DNA of 64,000 nt. It comes from Paraplanobispora takensis. GTDB lineage: Bacteria > Actinomycetota > Actinomycetes > Streptosporangiales > Streptosporangiaceae. Of the stretch, positions 16,459 through 25,089 are shown piece by piece; the stretch's first letter is position 1; each line of letters begins with the position of its first letter. The stretch spans positions 35,848 through 99,847 of the forward strand of contig NZ_BOOK01000048.1 of the NCBI RefSeq assembly GCF_016863195.1, written 5' to 3'. The position numbers and the translations under genes were made by a program. Under the pieces are notes generated by a model. It saw only the letters and a list, made by a program, of their open reading frames with translations, was not told the origin of the DNA and did no database searches.

Positions 16459-17484
16459 CTAGCGGTAGCGGGCCCGGCCGGAGCCGGCGACGATCTCGCC
16501 CAGGACCCACGCCGGCAGGCCGCGCTCCTTGAGCAGGGCCAGGGCCGGATCGACCGCGTCCGCGGGGACGACGGCCGCCATGCCCACCCCGAGGTTGAAG
16601 GTGCGGTCCATGTCGGCCTGGGCGACCTTGCCGTGCCCGGCCAGGAAACCGAAGACGGCCGGCGGGGTCCAGGACGACCGGTCCAGCACCGCGTCCACCG
16701 TGGGCGGCAGCGAGCGTGCCAGGTTGCCCTCCAGGCCGCCGCCGGTGATGTGCGCGTAGGCGTGGACCTCGACCGAGCGGGCCAGCGCCAGGCAGTCCAG
16801 GGAGTAGATCCTGGTCGGCTCCAGCAGTTCCTCGCCCAGCGTCCGGCCGAACTCGGCGACCTCCCGCTCCAGCGGGAGGTCGGCGAGCTTGATGATGTGC
16901 CGGACCAGCGAGTAGCCGTTGGAGTGCACGCCGGAGGAGGCCAGCGCGAGCACCACGTCGCCCTCGCGGACCCGGTGCCGGCCGAGCATCTCGTCGGCCT
17001 CGACCACGCCGGTGGCGGCGCCCGCCAGGTCGTACTCGTCGGCGCCCATGGCGCCCGGGTGCTCGGCCGTCTCCCCGCCGATCAGCGCGGCCCCGGCCAG
17101 GCGGCAGCCCTCGGCGACGCCGCCCACGATCTCGGCGATCCGCTCGGGGACGACCTTGCCGCAGGCGACGTAGTCGGTCATGAACAGCGGCTCGGCGCCG
17201 CAGACCACCAGGTCGTCCACGACCATGCCGACCAGGTCGATGCCGATCGTGTCGTGCCTGCCCAGGCGCTGGGCCAGCATCACCTTGGTGCCGACGCCGT
17301 CGGTGGAGGTGGTCAGCAGCGGGCGCCGGTAGCTCAGCAGCGCCGAGGCGTCGAAGAGGCCGGCGAACCCGCTGGCGTCGTCGACCACCTCGGGCCGCCG
17401 CGACCGGGCGACCTTCGACTTCATCAGCTCGACGGCGCGCTCACCCGCGTCGATGTCCACGCCGGCGGCGGCGTAGCTGGTCAT
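16459..17484 (-). CDS. purM: phosphoribosylformylglycinamidine cyclo-ligase
   Basis: A 341-residue AIR synthetase: ATP-dependent ring closure of FGAM to AIR in purine synthesis. Motifs: DASALLSYRRPLLTTSTDGV for the metal/nucleotide site, GTKVMLAQRL, LIGGETAEHPGAMG, and ITGGGLEGNLARSLP. ATG 17484 overlaps the purF stop by four bases (ATGA), so the two are translationally coupled in a purF-purM operon. Length is normal. A 277-bp gap with no visible feature separates it from DUF3073. Confidence 0.97.
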   Translation of the reverse strand: MTSYAAAGVDIDAGERAVELMKSKVARSRRPEVVDDASGFAGLFDASALLSYRRPLLTTSTDGVGTKVMLAQRLGRHDTIGIDLVGMVVDDLVVCGAEPLFMTDYVACGKVVPERIAEIVGGVAEGCRLAGAALIGGETAEHPGAMGADEYDLAGAATGVVEADEMLGRHRVREGDVVLALASSGVHSNGYSLVRHIIKLADLPLEREVAEFGRTLGEELLEPTRIYSLDCLALARSVEVHAYAHITGGGLEGNLARSLPPTVDAVLDRSSWTPPAVFGFLAGHGKVAQADMDRTFNLGVGMAAVVPADAVDPALALLKERGLPAWVLGEIVAGSGRARYR

Positions 17485-18917
17485 GCCTGGGCCTCCAGCA
17501 CGTACTTGCCCACGTTGTCGCGGTCGACGGCGATGGGGTACTGACCGTCGAAGCAGGCCCGGCAGAGCCGGTCGGCGGGGATCGTGGTGGCCTCGATGAG
17601 GCCTTCCTGCGAGATGTATCCGAGCGAGTCGGCGCCCAGCGAGTCGCGGATCTCCTCCACGCTGAGCGAACCGGCGATCAGCTCCGCCCGGGTGGCGAAG
17701 TCGATGCCGTAGAAGCACGGCCAGGCCACCGGCGGCGAGGAGATCCGGACGTGGACCTCTCGCGCCCCCGCCTCGCGGAGCATCTTGACGATGGCCCGCT
17801 GGGTGTTGCCGCGCACGATGGAGTCGTCCACGACGACCAGCCGCTTGCCCGCCACGACCTCCTTCAGCGGGTTCAGCTTGAGCCGGATGCCGAGCTGGCG
17901 GATGGTCTGGGACGGCTGGATGAAGGTCCGGCCGACGTAGGAGTTCTTGACCAGGCCCTGGCCGTACGGGATCCCGCTCGCCTCGGCGTAACCGACGGCG
18001 GCCGGGGTGCCCGACTCGGGCGTGGGGATGACCAGGTCGGCCTCGACCGGGTGCTCGCGGGCCAGCACGCGGCCGACCTCGACCCGGGTGGACTGCACGC
18101 TGCGCCCGGCGATCGTGGTGTCGGGACGGGCGAGGTAGACGTATTCGAACAGGCAGCCCTTGGGCTCCGACAGCGCGAACCTGCGGGACCGCACGCCGCG
18201 CTCGTCGATGGTGATGAGCTCGCCCGGCTCGATCTCGCGGACGAACGTGGCGCCCACGATGTCGAGGGCGGCGGTCTCGGAGGCCACCGCCCAGCCGCGC
18301 TCCAGCCGGCCCAGGACCAGCGGGCGGATGCCCTGCGGGTCGCGGGCGGCGTAAAGCGTCCTCTCGTCCATGAAGACGAGGGAGTAGGCGCCCTTCACCT
18401 GCGGGAGGAGCTCGGCGGCCGCGTCGTCGATGGGCTGGCTGCGGTCCTGGGCCAGCAGCGACGTCAGCACCTCGGTGTCGGTGGTCGCCCGGGTGGCGCC
18501 CGGCGCGAGGCGCCGGGCCAGCTCACGGGTGTTGATCAGGTTGCCGTTGTGGGCGAGCGCGAGCCCGCCGACCTCGGTGGAGCTCAGCGTCGGCTGGGCG
18601 TTCTCCCAGACGCTCGACCCGGTGGTCGAGTAGCGGCAGTGGCCGATGGCCAGGTGGCCGCGGAGGGTGCCCAGCACCGACTCGTCGAAGACCTGGGCCA
18701 CCAGGCCCATGTCCTTGTAGACGAGGATGCGGCTGCCTTCGCTGACCGCGATGCCCGCGGATTCCTGCCCGCGGTGCTGCAACGCGTACAGCCCGTAGTA
18801 GGTGAGTTTGGAGACTTCCTCCCCGGGGGCCCATACGCCGAAGACGCCACAGGCGTCTTTCGGAGGTCGGTCATGGGGGTCAAGGTCATGGCTCAGCTGG
18901 CCGTCGCCCTTCAGCAC
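17481..18917 (-). CDS. purF: amidophosphoribosyltransferase
   Basis: A 478-residue enzyme for the first committed purine step, PRPP plus glutamine to phosphoribosylamine. A 22-residue propeptide precedes the catalytic Cys23 (KDACGVFGVW), as in the Bacillus-type enzyme that is matured by cleavage. The glutaminase domain (YGLYALQHRGQESAGI) is followed by the phosphoribosyltransferase domain with the PRPP loop RLVVVDDSIVRGNTQR; C-terminal Cys residues (RLCRACFDGQYP) fit an Fe-S-type member. The GTG at 18917 lies six bases after a -10 element, so the mRNA is probably leaderless. Confidence 0.97.
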   Translation of the reverse strand: MLKGDGQLSHDLDPHDRPPKDACGVFGVWAPGEEVSKLTYYGLYALQHRGQESAGIAVSEGSRILVYKDMGLVAQVFDESVLGTLRGHLAIGHCRYSTTGSSVWENAQPTLSSTEVGGLALAHNGNLINTRELARRLAPGATRATTDTEVLTSLLAQDRSQPIDDAAAELLPQVKGAYSLVFMDERTLYAARDPQGIRPLVLGRLERGWAVASETAALDIVGATFVREIEPGELITIDERGVRSRRFALSEPKGCLFEYVYLARPDTTIAGRSVQSTRVEVGRVLAREHPVEADLVIPTPESGTPAAVGYAEASGIPYGQGLVKNSYVGRTFIQPSQTIRQLGIRLKLNPLKEVVAGKRLVVVDDSIVRGNTQRAIVKMLREAGAREVHVRISSPPVAWPCFYGIDFATRAELIAGSLSVEEIRDSLGADSLGYISQEGLIEATTIPADRLCRACFDGQYPIAVDRDNVGKYVLEAQA

Positions 18918-18923
18918 GGCTTC

Positions 18924-18929
18924 AGTTTA
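18924..18929 (-). promoter_or_regulatory. -10 element of purF (leaderless)
   Basis: On the minus strand TAAACT lies six bases before the GTG start of purF, with no ribosome binding site between. Confidence 0.5.
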
Positions 18930-19086
18930 GGTCGGCCGCTTCGCTGCCCGTGCCCCGGGGCCGGAACTCGCCCCAACGATGACCTGACCGAACAATCGTC
19001 GGCGCTTTGCCGTGGCGTCCTCGTTTCGGCGCGGGGACGCGGGGGATGGTGGGGTATCCGGCATTTCGACCGTCGGGAGAGCAGAA

Positions 19087-20619
19087 GTGACATCACCTAT
19101 CGACTCACCCCAGCCCGACCCGTGGCGCGAGCCCCGGGACCGGCCGTCCACGCCGGACGAGCCCGCCTCACGACCTCCCTCGGCCGCCGGGTCCTCCGGA
19201 GCCGGGGAGATGCCGCCGGGCACCCCGGAGCCCGCCGGCCCCGGCGAGCTGCCACCGAACACTCCGGAACCCGCCGGCCCCGGCGAGGTTCCCCCGGGCC
19301 GTCCGGAACCGGCCCCGGGGGAGGCTCCCGGCCTGCCTGACCCGGCCCCCGGAGAACCGGTGCCGCCGCACCCGGACCTGCCGGACGCACCCGAGGTGCT
19401 CCCGCCGGTCCAGACGGCCGCACCGGACTCTCCGCGGTCCGGTCAGGCGGGCCCGTCCCCCGAGGCCGCAGGCCCGGGGGACACGTGGCCCTCGGCGGGC
19501 ACCCCGGGACCCGGAGAGGCGGGATCCCGGGGGGACGCCGGAGTCCCAGGGGAGGCCGAGCCGTGGCAGAACCCCGGAGGGCAGGGGGAGGCGGGGTCTC
19601 CGGCCGCGGAGCCGCCCGCCTCCTACCCGGTTCCCGGGGCCGCGCCGCCCGCCTACCCCGGCTGGGAGAGCGCCCCCGAGCAGGCCCCCCTCGACGACAT
19701 CGGCGCGCCGCCGGGCGTCGTGCAGCCTTCGCGGTACGACCCGCCGACACCGCCGGAGAGCCTGTCCACGGTGCCGTCCGAGGCCACCGAGCCCGTCACC
19801 GGCGAGTTCCCGCCGGGCCGCGAGCCGGTGCCCGGCGGCCCGTACGGCGGCACCCCCGGCAGTCCATCCGCGGCTCGAAGCGGTCTGTACGGTGCCCCGG
19901 GGTCCGGTGGTCCATCCGCCGGTCAGGGCGGTCCGTACGGCGGCGCCCCCGGCGGTCCATCCGCCGGTCAGGGCGGTCCGTACGGTGACCCGGGCGCCGG
20001 GGCCGCCCCTGCGTACGGGGCTCCCGTCCCGGGCGGTTCGCACGCCGCTCCCGGGGGACCGGGCGGTCCGTACGGCGCTCCGCCCGGCGGCCCGTACGGC
20101 GGCTTCCCCGCCTCCGGCGCGGCGGGGGCGCACCCCGGCGCGCCTCCGCACGGGATGCCCTCCGGAGCTCCCGAGGCGGCCTCCACCGGCGCCCATCCGT
20201 ACGGCGGGGCCTCCGCGCAGCCGTACGGCGCGCAGCCCTACGCCCCGGCCCATCCCGCGGGACCCGGGGGCTATCCGGCGCCGCCCCGGGGCGACCGGTT
20301 CGGGCCCGGGCGGGGCGGCGGGCTCGGAACAGCCGCCCTGGTGCTCGGCATCGTCAGCCTCGTCCTGCTCCTCGCCTGCGGGATCGGCGCGCTGACCGCG
20401 ATCGTCGGCGTGATCATCGGCATCGTCGCGGTCGTCAAGAACTCCAACCGCGGCCGCGCCTGGGTCGGCCTGATCCTGAGCGCCCTGACCCTGATCATCG
20501 CCGCGGTGGTCCTCGCCTGGTTCGCGAACAAGGTCGGCGACTGCCTGGAGATGCCCACCGAACTCCAGCGGTACTGCGTCGAGCAGAAGTTCGGCATCCA
20601 GCTCCAGCCCGTGCCCTGA
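19087..20619 (+). CDS. proline/glycine-rich DUF4190-type membrane protein
   Basis: A 510-residue protein. Residues 1 to about 405 are low-complexity Pro/Gly/Glu-rich sequence with repeats of GGPYGG and a duplicated SAGQGGPYG module; the C terminus holds two membrane helices of the DUF4190 type (GLGTAALVLGIVSLVLLLAC and IIGIVAVVKNSNRGRAWVGL) and a short tail with two Cys. The cytosolic disordered arm is unusually long. Function unknown. The start is GTG 19087, after GGGAGAGCAG. Divergent from purF. Its 3' end is followed by eight CCCCCG repeats. Confidence 0.8.
   Translation: MTSPIDSPQPDPWREPRDRPSTPDEPASRPPSAAGSSGAGEMPPGTPEPAGPGELPPNTPEPAGPGEVPPGRPEPAPGEAPGLPDPAPGEPVPPHPDLPDAPEVLPPVQTAAPDSPRSGQAGPSPEAAGPGDTWPSAGTPGPGEAGSRGDAGVPGEAEPWQNPGGQGEAGSPAAEPPASYPVPGAAPPAYPGWESAPEQAPLDDIGAPPGVVQPSRYDPPTPPESLSTVPSEATEPVTGEFPPGREPVPGGPYGGTPGSPSAARSGLYGAPGSGGPSAGQGGPYGGAPGGPSAGQGGPYGDPGAGAAPAYGAPVPGGSHAAPGGPGGPYGAPPGGPYGGFPASGAAGAHPGAPPHGMPSGAPEAASTGAHPYGGASAQPYGAQPYAPAHPAGPGGYPAPPRGDRFGPGRGGGLGTAALVLGIVSLVLLLACGIGALTAIVGVIIGIVAVVKNSNRGRAWVGLILSALTLIIAAVVLAWFANKVGDCLEMPTELQRYCVEQKFGIQLQPVP
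19909..19985 (+). repeat. 32-bp perfect direct repeat within the DUF4190 gene
   Basis: Positions 19909-19940 and 19954-19985 are identical, with a 45-bp period that keeps the reading frame and duplicates the SAGQGGPYG module. Recent in-frame expansion of the disordered arm is likely. Confidence 0.85.
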
Positions 20620-20667
20620 CCCCCGCCCCCGCCCCCGCCCCCGCCCCCGCCCCCGCCCCCGCCCCCG
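20620..20667. repeat. (CCCCCG)8 microsatellite, G-quadruplex-prone
   Basis: Eight uninterrupted CCCCCG units start one base after the DUF4190 stop codon and end 44 bases before the 3' end of the convergent gene. The minus strand has eight runs of five G separated by one C, so it could form stable G-quadruplexes. Confidence 0.95.
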
Positions 20668-20710
20668 CAAGGGGAGCGTGAGCGGGAAACCCGGCGGAGT
20701 CCCGCGACGC

Positions 20711-21169
20711 TCAGGTGACCGGCAGGTGGTCCGTGAGATCGGCCCGGGAGCCGCTGGCCGCGACGCGCCCGGCCGCCGTAGCCTCGGCCCAGGTCAGCCG
20801 CCCGGTGGCCAGCTCCAGCCAGGTCCGCGCGTCCGTCTCCACCACGTTCGGCGGGGTGCCCCGCGTGTGCCGGGGCCCCTCGACGCACTGCACCGCCGCG
20901 TACGGCGGGACCCGCACCTCGACGGTCCGGCCCGGGGCCGCGGCCGCCAGCCGGTCCAGCAGGTGACGCACGGCCAGGCGCGCCGCCTCCCGCTCCGGCC
21001 GGACGTCTCGCTCGTAGGCCCGCATGACCACGGTGACGCACGCGCCCAGCAGGGCGCCGGGGCTCTCGGGGCCGTCGTAGGGCGGCTCGCCGAGGGCGGT
21101 CAGCTGGGCGTCCAGGGCAGAGTGGATCTTGGCGGGATCGGGCTTGTGTGCTGGCACGCCCCCAATCAT
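20711..21169 (-). CDS. sterol-carrier-type protein of actinobacteria
   Basis: A 152-residue protein. The second half (EVRVPPYAAVQCVEGPRHTR, then GTPPNVVETDARTWLELATG) matches what is usually annotated as a sterol carrier family protein near purF in actinobacteria. The fold binds lipophilic ligands; no enzyme motif is evident. Start ATG 21169 is used, with GTG 21157 a close alternative. It is convergent with the DUF4190 gene across the CCCCCG repeat and divergent from phoX. Confidence 0.75.
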   Translation of the reverse strand: MIGGVPAHKPDPAKIHSALDAQLTALGEPPYDGPESPGALLGACVTVVMRAYERDVRPEREAARLAVRHLLDRLAAAAPGRTVEVRVPPYAAVQCVEGPRHTRGTPPNVVETDARTWLELATGRLTWAEATAAGRVAASGSRADLTDHLPVT

Positions 21170-21264
21170 GCCCGCCCGCCGTACCCCCGCGTCGTCCTCC
21201 TCCGCCGGAGCACAGCCGGAGCGCAGCCGGACCACGGCCCGTTACCCGGCTATTCGCGACAAAT

Positions 21265-21308
21265 GGTTCATCATCCGGGCAAACGTCGTTCACCTGGGGT
21301 TCGGCCGG
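21265..21308 (+). promoter_or_regulatory. PHO-box-like array (PhoP binding site) upstream of phoX
   Basis: Four successive 11-base units: GGTTCATCATC, CGGGCAAACGT, CGTTCACCTGG and GGTTCGGCCGG. Units 1, 3 and 4 match the GTTCAYC-type direct repeats of the actinomycete PHO box, in phase at 11 bp. It ends 49 bp before the start of a PhoX phosphatase, as expected for phosphate-starvation control by PhoR-PhoP. Confidence 0.65.
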
Positions 21309-21357
21309 TGCCCGTAGCGTCCCGGCCCGGAACATCTGCACACCCTTGGAGGCCCCT

Positions 21358-23442
21358 GTGGCGAACCCGTCGCCGCGCCGAATGCTCCCGCTGCTCACGA
21401 GCCCGCACAAGGGTGGTCGCAGCGCCATGACCTGCGAATTCCGCTGTGGCAACGCCTGCGCGCACGAGGTCGCGAACGCCAGCGGCAACGCCTACTTCGG
21501 TGACGTGGTCACCTCGGTCCTCTCCCGCCGCGGCATGCTCCGCGCGAGCGCGCTGGGGGCGCTGGCCGCCGGGGCCGGCGCGGCCGGGCTGGCCGGGGCC
21601 GCGCCCGCCGCGGCCGAGCCCACGCCGGAGGCCGAGGCCTTCAGGCACGGCGGCGACCGGGGCCGGGGCGGGCTCCGCTTCGCCGCGGTCGCGCCCAACA
21701 GGGAGGACCGCCTGGTCGTCCCCGAGGGCTATGAGTCGGCCGCCGTCGTGCGCTGGGGCGACCCCGTCCTGCCCGACGCCCCGGCGTTCGACTTCGAGAA
21801 CCAGACGGCCGAGGCCCAGACCAGGCAGTTCGGCTACAACTGCGACTTCGTGACGTTCTTCCCCATGGGCGGCAGCCGCGGACTGCTGTGGGTCAACCAC
21901 GAGTACTCCGACGAGGCGCTCATGTTCCGCGGCTACACCGGCGGGAACGCCGCGACCGAGGAGCAGATCAAGATCGCTCTGGCCGCGCACGGCGGCTCGG
22001 TCGTCGAGATCGAGCGGGTGGGCGGCTCCGGGCAGTGGAGGCTGGTCACGAGGGGCCGCCGCCGCTACAACCGGCGCATCACCGCGCAGACCCCCATGAA
22101 GTTCACCGGCCCGGCCGCGGGCGGCGACCTGCTGAAGACCGCCGCCGACCCGTCCGGCACCACCGTCCTGGGCATGCTGAACAACTGCGCCGGCGGCACC
22201 ACCCCGTGGGGCACCGTGCTGAGCGGCGAGGAGAACTTCAACCAGTACTTCGTCCTGGGCAGCGGCGCCCCCGAGGAGCAGAAGGCCGGGCTCAAGCGGT
22301 ACGGCATCGACATCACCGCGACGACCCCGGGCGGGCGGCGTTTCGACCGGGTCGAGGAGCGCTTCGACCTGTCCAGGCACCCGCACGAGGCCAACCGCTT
22401 CGGCTGGATCGTGGAGATCGACCCGTTCGACCCCGACTCCACCCCGATCAAGCGCACCGCCCTGGGCCGCCTGGCCCATGAGGGCGCCACCACCACCCTG
22501 GCCAAGGACGGCCGGGTCGTGGCCTACATGGGTGACGACTCCCGCTTCGAGTACATCTACAAGTTCGTCTCCAAGAAGCGCTACATCCCCGGCTTCGACC
22601 GCCACAACCGCACCCTGCTGGACGAGGGCACGCTGTACGTGGCCAAGTTCACCGGCGACAGCCCGGCCGCCGAGATCGACGGCACGGGCAGGCTCCCCGC
22701 CGACGGGCGGTTCGACGGCTCCGGCCAGTGGATCCCGCTGGTCACCGGGAACGTCTCGCACGTGCCCGGCATGACGGCCGCCGAGGTCCTCGTCTTCACC
22801 CGCCTGGCCGCCGACAAGGCCGGCGCGACCAAGATGGACCGCCCCGAGGACATCGAGCGCAACCCCGTCACCGGCGGCGTCTACGTGGCGCTGACCAACA
22901 ACTCCAACCGGACCGCCGCCCAGGTGGACGAGGCCAACCCGCGTCCCTCCAACAGGCACGGCCACGTCCTGGAGATCGTCGAGCGGCGCGACGACGCCGG
23001 GGCGACCGCCTTCGCCTGGTGGCTGCCGCTGGTCTGCGGTGACCCGAACGACCCCGCCACCTACTTCGCCGGGTTCGACAAGACCAAGGTCTCGGCGATC
23101 TCCTGCCCGGACAACGTGGCCTTCGACCGCGACGGCAACCTGTGGATCTCCACCGACGGCAACGCGCTGGGCTCCAACGACGGCCTGTTCGTCATGCCGG
23201 TCACCGGCCGGGAGCACGGCTACCTGCGCCAGTTCCTGACCGTGCCGATCGGCGCGGAGACCTGCGGCCCCATGATCACTCAGGACCAGCGCAGCGTCTT
23301 CGTCGCCGTGCAGCACCCGGGTGAGGTCGACGGGGCCTCGCCGGAGGCCCCCGCCAGCCACTGGCCCGACGGCGGCACCAGCCAGCCCCGCCCCTCGGTC
23401 GCCGTGACCTGGCACACGCAGGGCAGGAAGATCGGTTCCTGA
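21358..23442 (+). CDS. phoX: PhoX-family alkaline phosphatase, Tat-exported
   Basis: A 694-residue extracytoplasmic phosphatase that releases phosphate from organic esters, using calcium and iron in the family. The N terminus has the PhoX-type CEFRCGNACAHEVAN motif, then a twin-arginine signal (SRRGMLRASALGALAAG, Arg57-Arg58) and cleavage around AAAEP. The beta-propeller body follows: GLLWVNHEYSDE, LSGEENFNQYF, GYMGDDSRFEYIYKF-like strand, EDIERNPVTGGVYVALTNNS and CPDNVAFDRDGNLWISTDGN. GTG 21358 follows TTGGAGG. A PHO-box-like array lies upstream. Confidence 0.92.
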   Translation: MANPSPRRMLPLLTSPHKGGRSAMTCEFRCGNACAHEVANASGNAYFGDVVTSVLSRRGMLRASALGALAAGAGAAGLAGAAPAAAEPTPEAEAFRHGGDRGRGGLRFAAVAPNREDRLVVPEGYESAAVVRWGDPVLPDAPAFDFENQTAEAQTRQFGYNCDFVTFFPMGGSRGLLWVNHEYSDEALMFRGYTGGNAATEEQIKIALAAHGGSVVEIERVGGSGQWRLVTRGRRRYNRRITAQTPMKFTGPAAGGDLLKTAADPSGTTVLGMLNNCAGGTTPWGTVLSGEENFNQYFVLGSGAPEEQKAGLKRYGIDITATTPGGRRFDRVEERFDLSRHPHEANRFGWIVEIDPFDPDSTPIKRTALGRLAHEGATTTLAKDGRVVAYMGDDSRFEYIYKFVSKKRYIPGFDRHNRTLLDEGTLYVAKFTGDSPAAEIDGTGRLPADGRFDGSGQWIPLVTGNVSHVPGMTAAEVLVFTRLAADKAGATKMDRPEDIERNPVTGGVYVALTNNSNRTAAQVDEANPRPSNRHGHVLEIVERRDDAGATAFAWWLPLVCGDPNDPATYFAGFDKTKVSAISCPDNVAFDRDGNLWISTDGNALGSNDGLFVMPVTGREHGYLRQFLTVPIGAETCGPMITQDQRSVFVAVQHPGEVDGASPEAPASHWPDGGTSQPRPSVAVTWHTQGRKIGS

Positions 23443-23548
23443 TCCCGGTACGGCCCGCGTCCCGCCGGACCACGGCGCGGACCCCCGGGACGCGGGCCGC
23501 GCATCCCCTCTCCTCTCCCCCTCGCGAGCGCCCCGCCCGGCCCCCGCC

Positions 23549-24997
23549 CTACGCGGCGGGTACGGCGGGGCGCTCGCCCGCGTTCTCCCGCACCGCCGTA
23601 CGGCCGGCGGTCCGGCGGGCCGTCCGCAGGGAGAACAGGCTGATCGGGACGCCCACCAGCACGATGGCCGCGGCGAGCACCAGCGTGAACTGGTAGGCGG
23701 ACAGGAACGCCGGCAGCGGTCCGGCCCCGTCCGCGGCGTTCGAGGTCTGGCGGGCGTTGAGGATCGCGCCCAGGACCGTGATGCCGAGCAGGCCGAAGAT
23801 CTCACGCGAGACGTTCAGCACGCCGGAGGCGACCCCGGCGCGGGCCTCGGGCAGGGTGCCCAGGATGGCGGTCGTCAGCGGCACCAGCAGACCGCCGCCC
23901 AGCCCGTAGAGCAGGAACCACGGCAGCAGGTCGCCGAACGATCCGCCCTCGCCGACGAAGGAGATCCCGAAGATCGCCGCGGCCATCAGCAGCAGGCCGC
24001 CGGCCACGGTCCGCGCGGTGCCCAGGGCGCCGCTGATCCTGGGGGCGAGGGCGGCGGTGACGGCCATGAGCAGGGCCATCGGCACGAACGAGGCCCCGGC
24101 CTCGACGGGGGAGAAGCCCAGCGCGTTCTGCAGGTACAGGGCGGTGAAGAAGTAGATCCCGAACACCCCGAACGCCCACAGGCCCATCGACAGCGTGCCC
24201 CCGCTGAACACCCGGGAGCGGAACAGCGACAGGTCGATCATCGGCTCCCGGCTGCGCGTCTCGGTCACGACGAAGGCCAGCGCCGAGGCCAGCGCGAGCC
24301 CGAAGGCCCCCAGGATCTCCGGGGAGGTCCATCCGGCGCCCTCGCCCTCGATGAGGCCGTAGGTCAGCGCGAACAGGGCCAGGCTGGAGGTGGCCAGGCC
24401 GGGCAGGTCCAGGCCGCGCCGCGCCCGGTCGCGGGGAGCCGGGCGGATGGCCCACAGGCCCAGGCCGAGGGTCAGGATCCCGATCGGCACGTTGATCAGG
24501 TAGATCCAGCCCCAGTCCCACCGCTCGCTGATGAACCCGCCGGTCAGCGGGCCGAGGGCGAGGGCGAGCGCGCCGACGGCGCTCCACAGGCCGACGGCGG
24601 TGCCCCGCTCCCTCGGGTCGGGGAAGGTGGAGGTGAGCAGGGCCAGCGCGGTGGGGGTCAAGAGCGCGGCCCCCACGCCCTGCAGCGCCCGGGTGGCGAT
24701 CAGCGTCGTGCCGTCCCCGGACAGCCCTGCGGCCAGTGACGCGAGGGTGAAGACCCCGAGCCCGATCAGGAAGATCCGCCGCCCGCCGAACAGGTCGGCC
24801 AGCCGCCCGCCGACCAGCATGAGCCCGGCGAAGACCAGGATGTAGCCGCTCACGATCCACTCCAGCCCCGAGATGCTCAGCCCGAGGTCCCGCTGGATCG
24901 TCGGCAGGGCGACGTTGACCACGTTGTTGTCGAGATAGGTCATGAAGGTGGCCAGGGCGATCGCCCCCAGGGCCCACCACCTGCGGGTGTCCGTCAT
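23549..24997 (-). CDS. MFS drug exporter, DHA2 (14-helix) family
   Basis: A 482-residue proton-driven efflux protein. It opens with MTYLDNNVVNVALPTIQRDL (family motif D1), then GGRLADLFGGRRIFLIGL (motif A) and ALGPLTGGFISERWDWGWIY (motif C); about 14 membrane helices. It probably exports a lipophilic compound. The start at 24997 has GAGGAAAG upstream. It is divergent from a TetR gene at 25090; the shared 92-bp region contains a perfect palindrome and two copies of TGTACGGCGTATA, so TetR repression is likely. Confidence 0.92.
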   Translation of the reverse strand: MTDTRRWWALGAIALATFMTYLDNNVVNVALPTIQRDLGLSISGLEWIVSGYILVFAGLMLVGGRLADLFGGRRIFLIGLGVFTLASLAAGLSGDGTTLIATRALQGVGAALLTPTALALLTSTFPDPRERGTAVGLWSAVGALALALGPLTGGFISERWDWGWIYLINVPIGILTLGLGLWAIRPAPRDRARRGLDLPGLATSSLALFALTYGLIEGEGAGWTSPEILGAFGLALASALAFVVTETRSREPMIDLSLFRSRVFSGGTLSMGLWAFGVFGIYFFTALYLQNALGFSPVEAGASFVPMALLMAVTAALAPRISGALGTARTVAGGLLLMAAAIFGISFVGEGGSFGDLLPWFLLYGLGGGLLVPLTTAILGTLPEARAGVASGVLNVSREIFGLLGITVLGAILNARQTSNAADGAGPLPAFLSAYQFTLVLAAAIVLVGVPISLFSLRTARRTAGRTAVRENAGERPAVPAA

Positions 24998-25008
24998 CAG
25001 CTTTCCTC

Positions 25009-25023
25009 TACATCGTAGATGTA
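25009..25023. promoter_or_regulatory. palindrome in the MFS/TetR divergent promoter
   Basis: TACATC-GTA-GATGTA is a perfect inverted repeat, 12 bp from the MFS start codon. A candidate operator. Confidence 0.5.
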
Positions 25024-25032
25024 TTCAGTACA

Positions 25033-25079
25033 TGTACGGCGTATATGTACGGTGGATAGTGGAACGTGTACGGCGTATA
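25033..25079. promoter_or_regulatory. paired TGTACGGCGTATA repeats, likely TetR operators
   Basis: TGTACGGCGTATA occurs at 25033-25045 and 25067-25079. The second copy overlaps TATAGT (25076-25081), the -10 of the TetR gene, eight bases before its GTG. The core GTACG-G-CGTA recurs at 27260 in front of the other MFS gene. Confidence 0.55.
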
Positions 25080-25089
25080 GTTGTCAAGC

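Noticed and set aside
20620..20667. CRISPR or other array
   Set aside because: A hexamer microsatellite without spacers; no cas genes in the window.
21271..23805. An 844-codon minus-strand frame opposite phoX
   Set aside because: Shadow of the Tat-PhoX gene; no start context and no motif.
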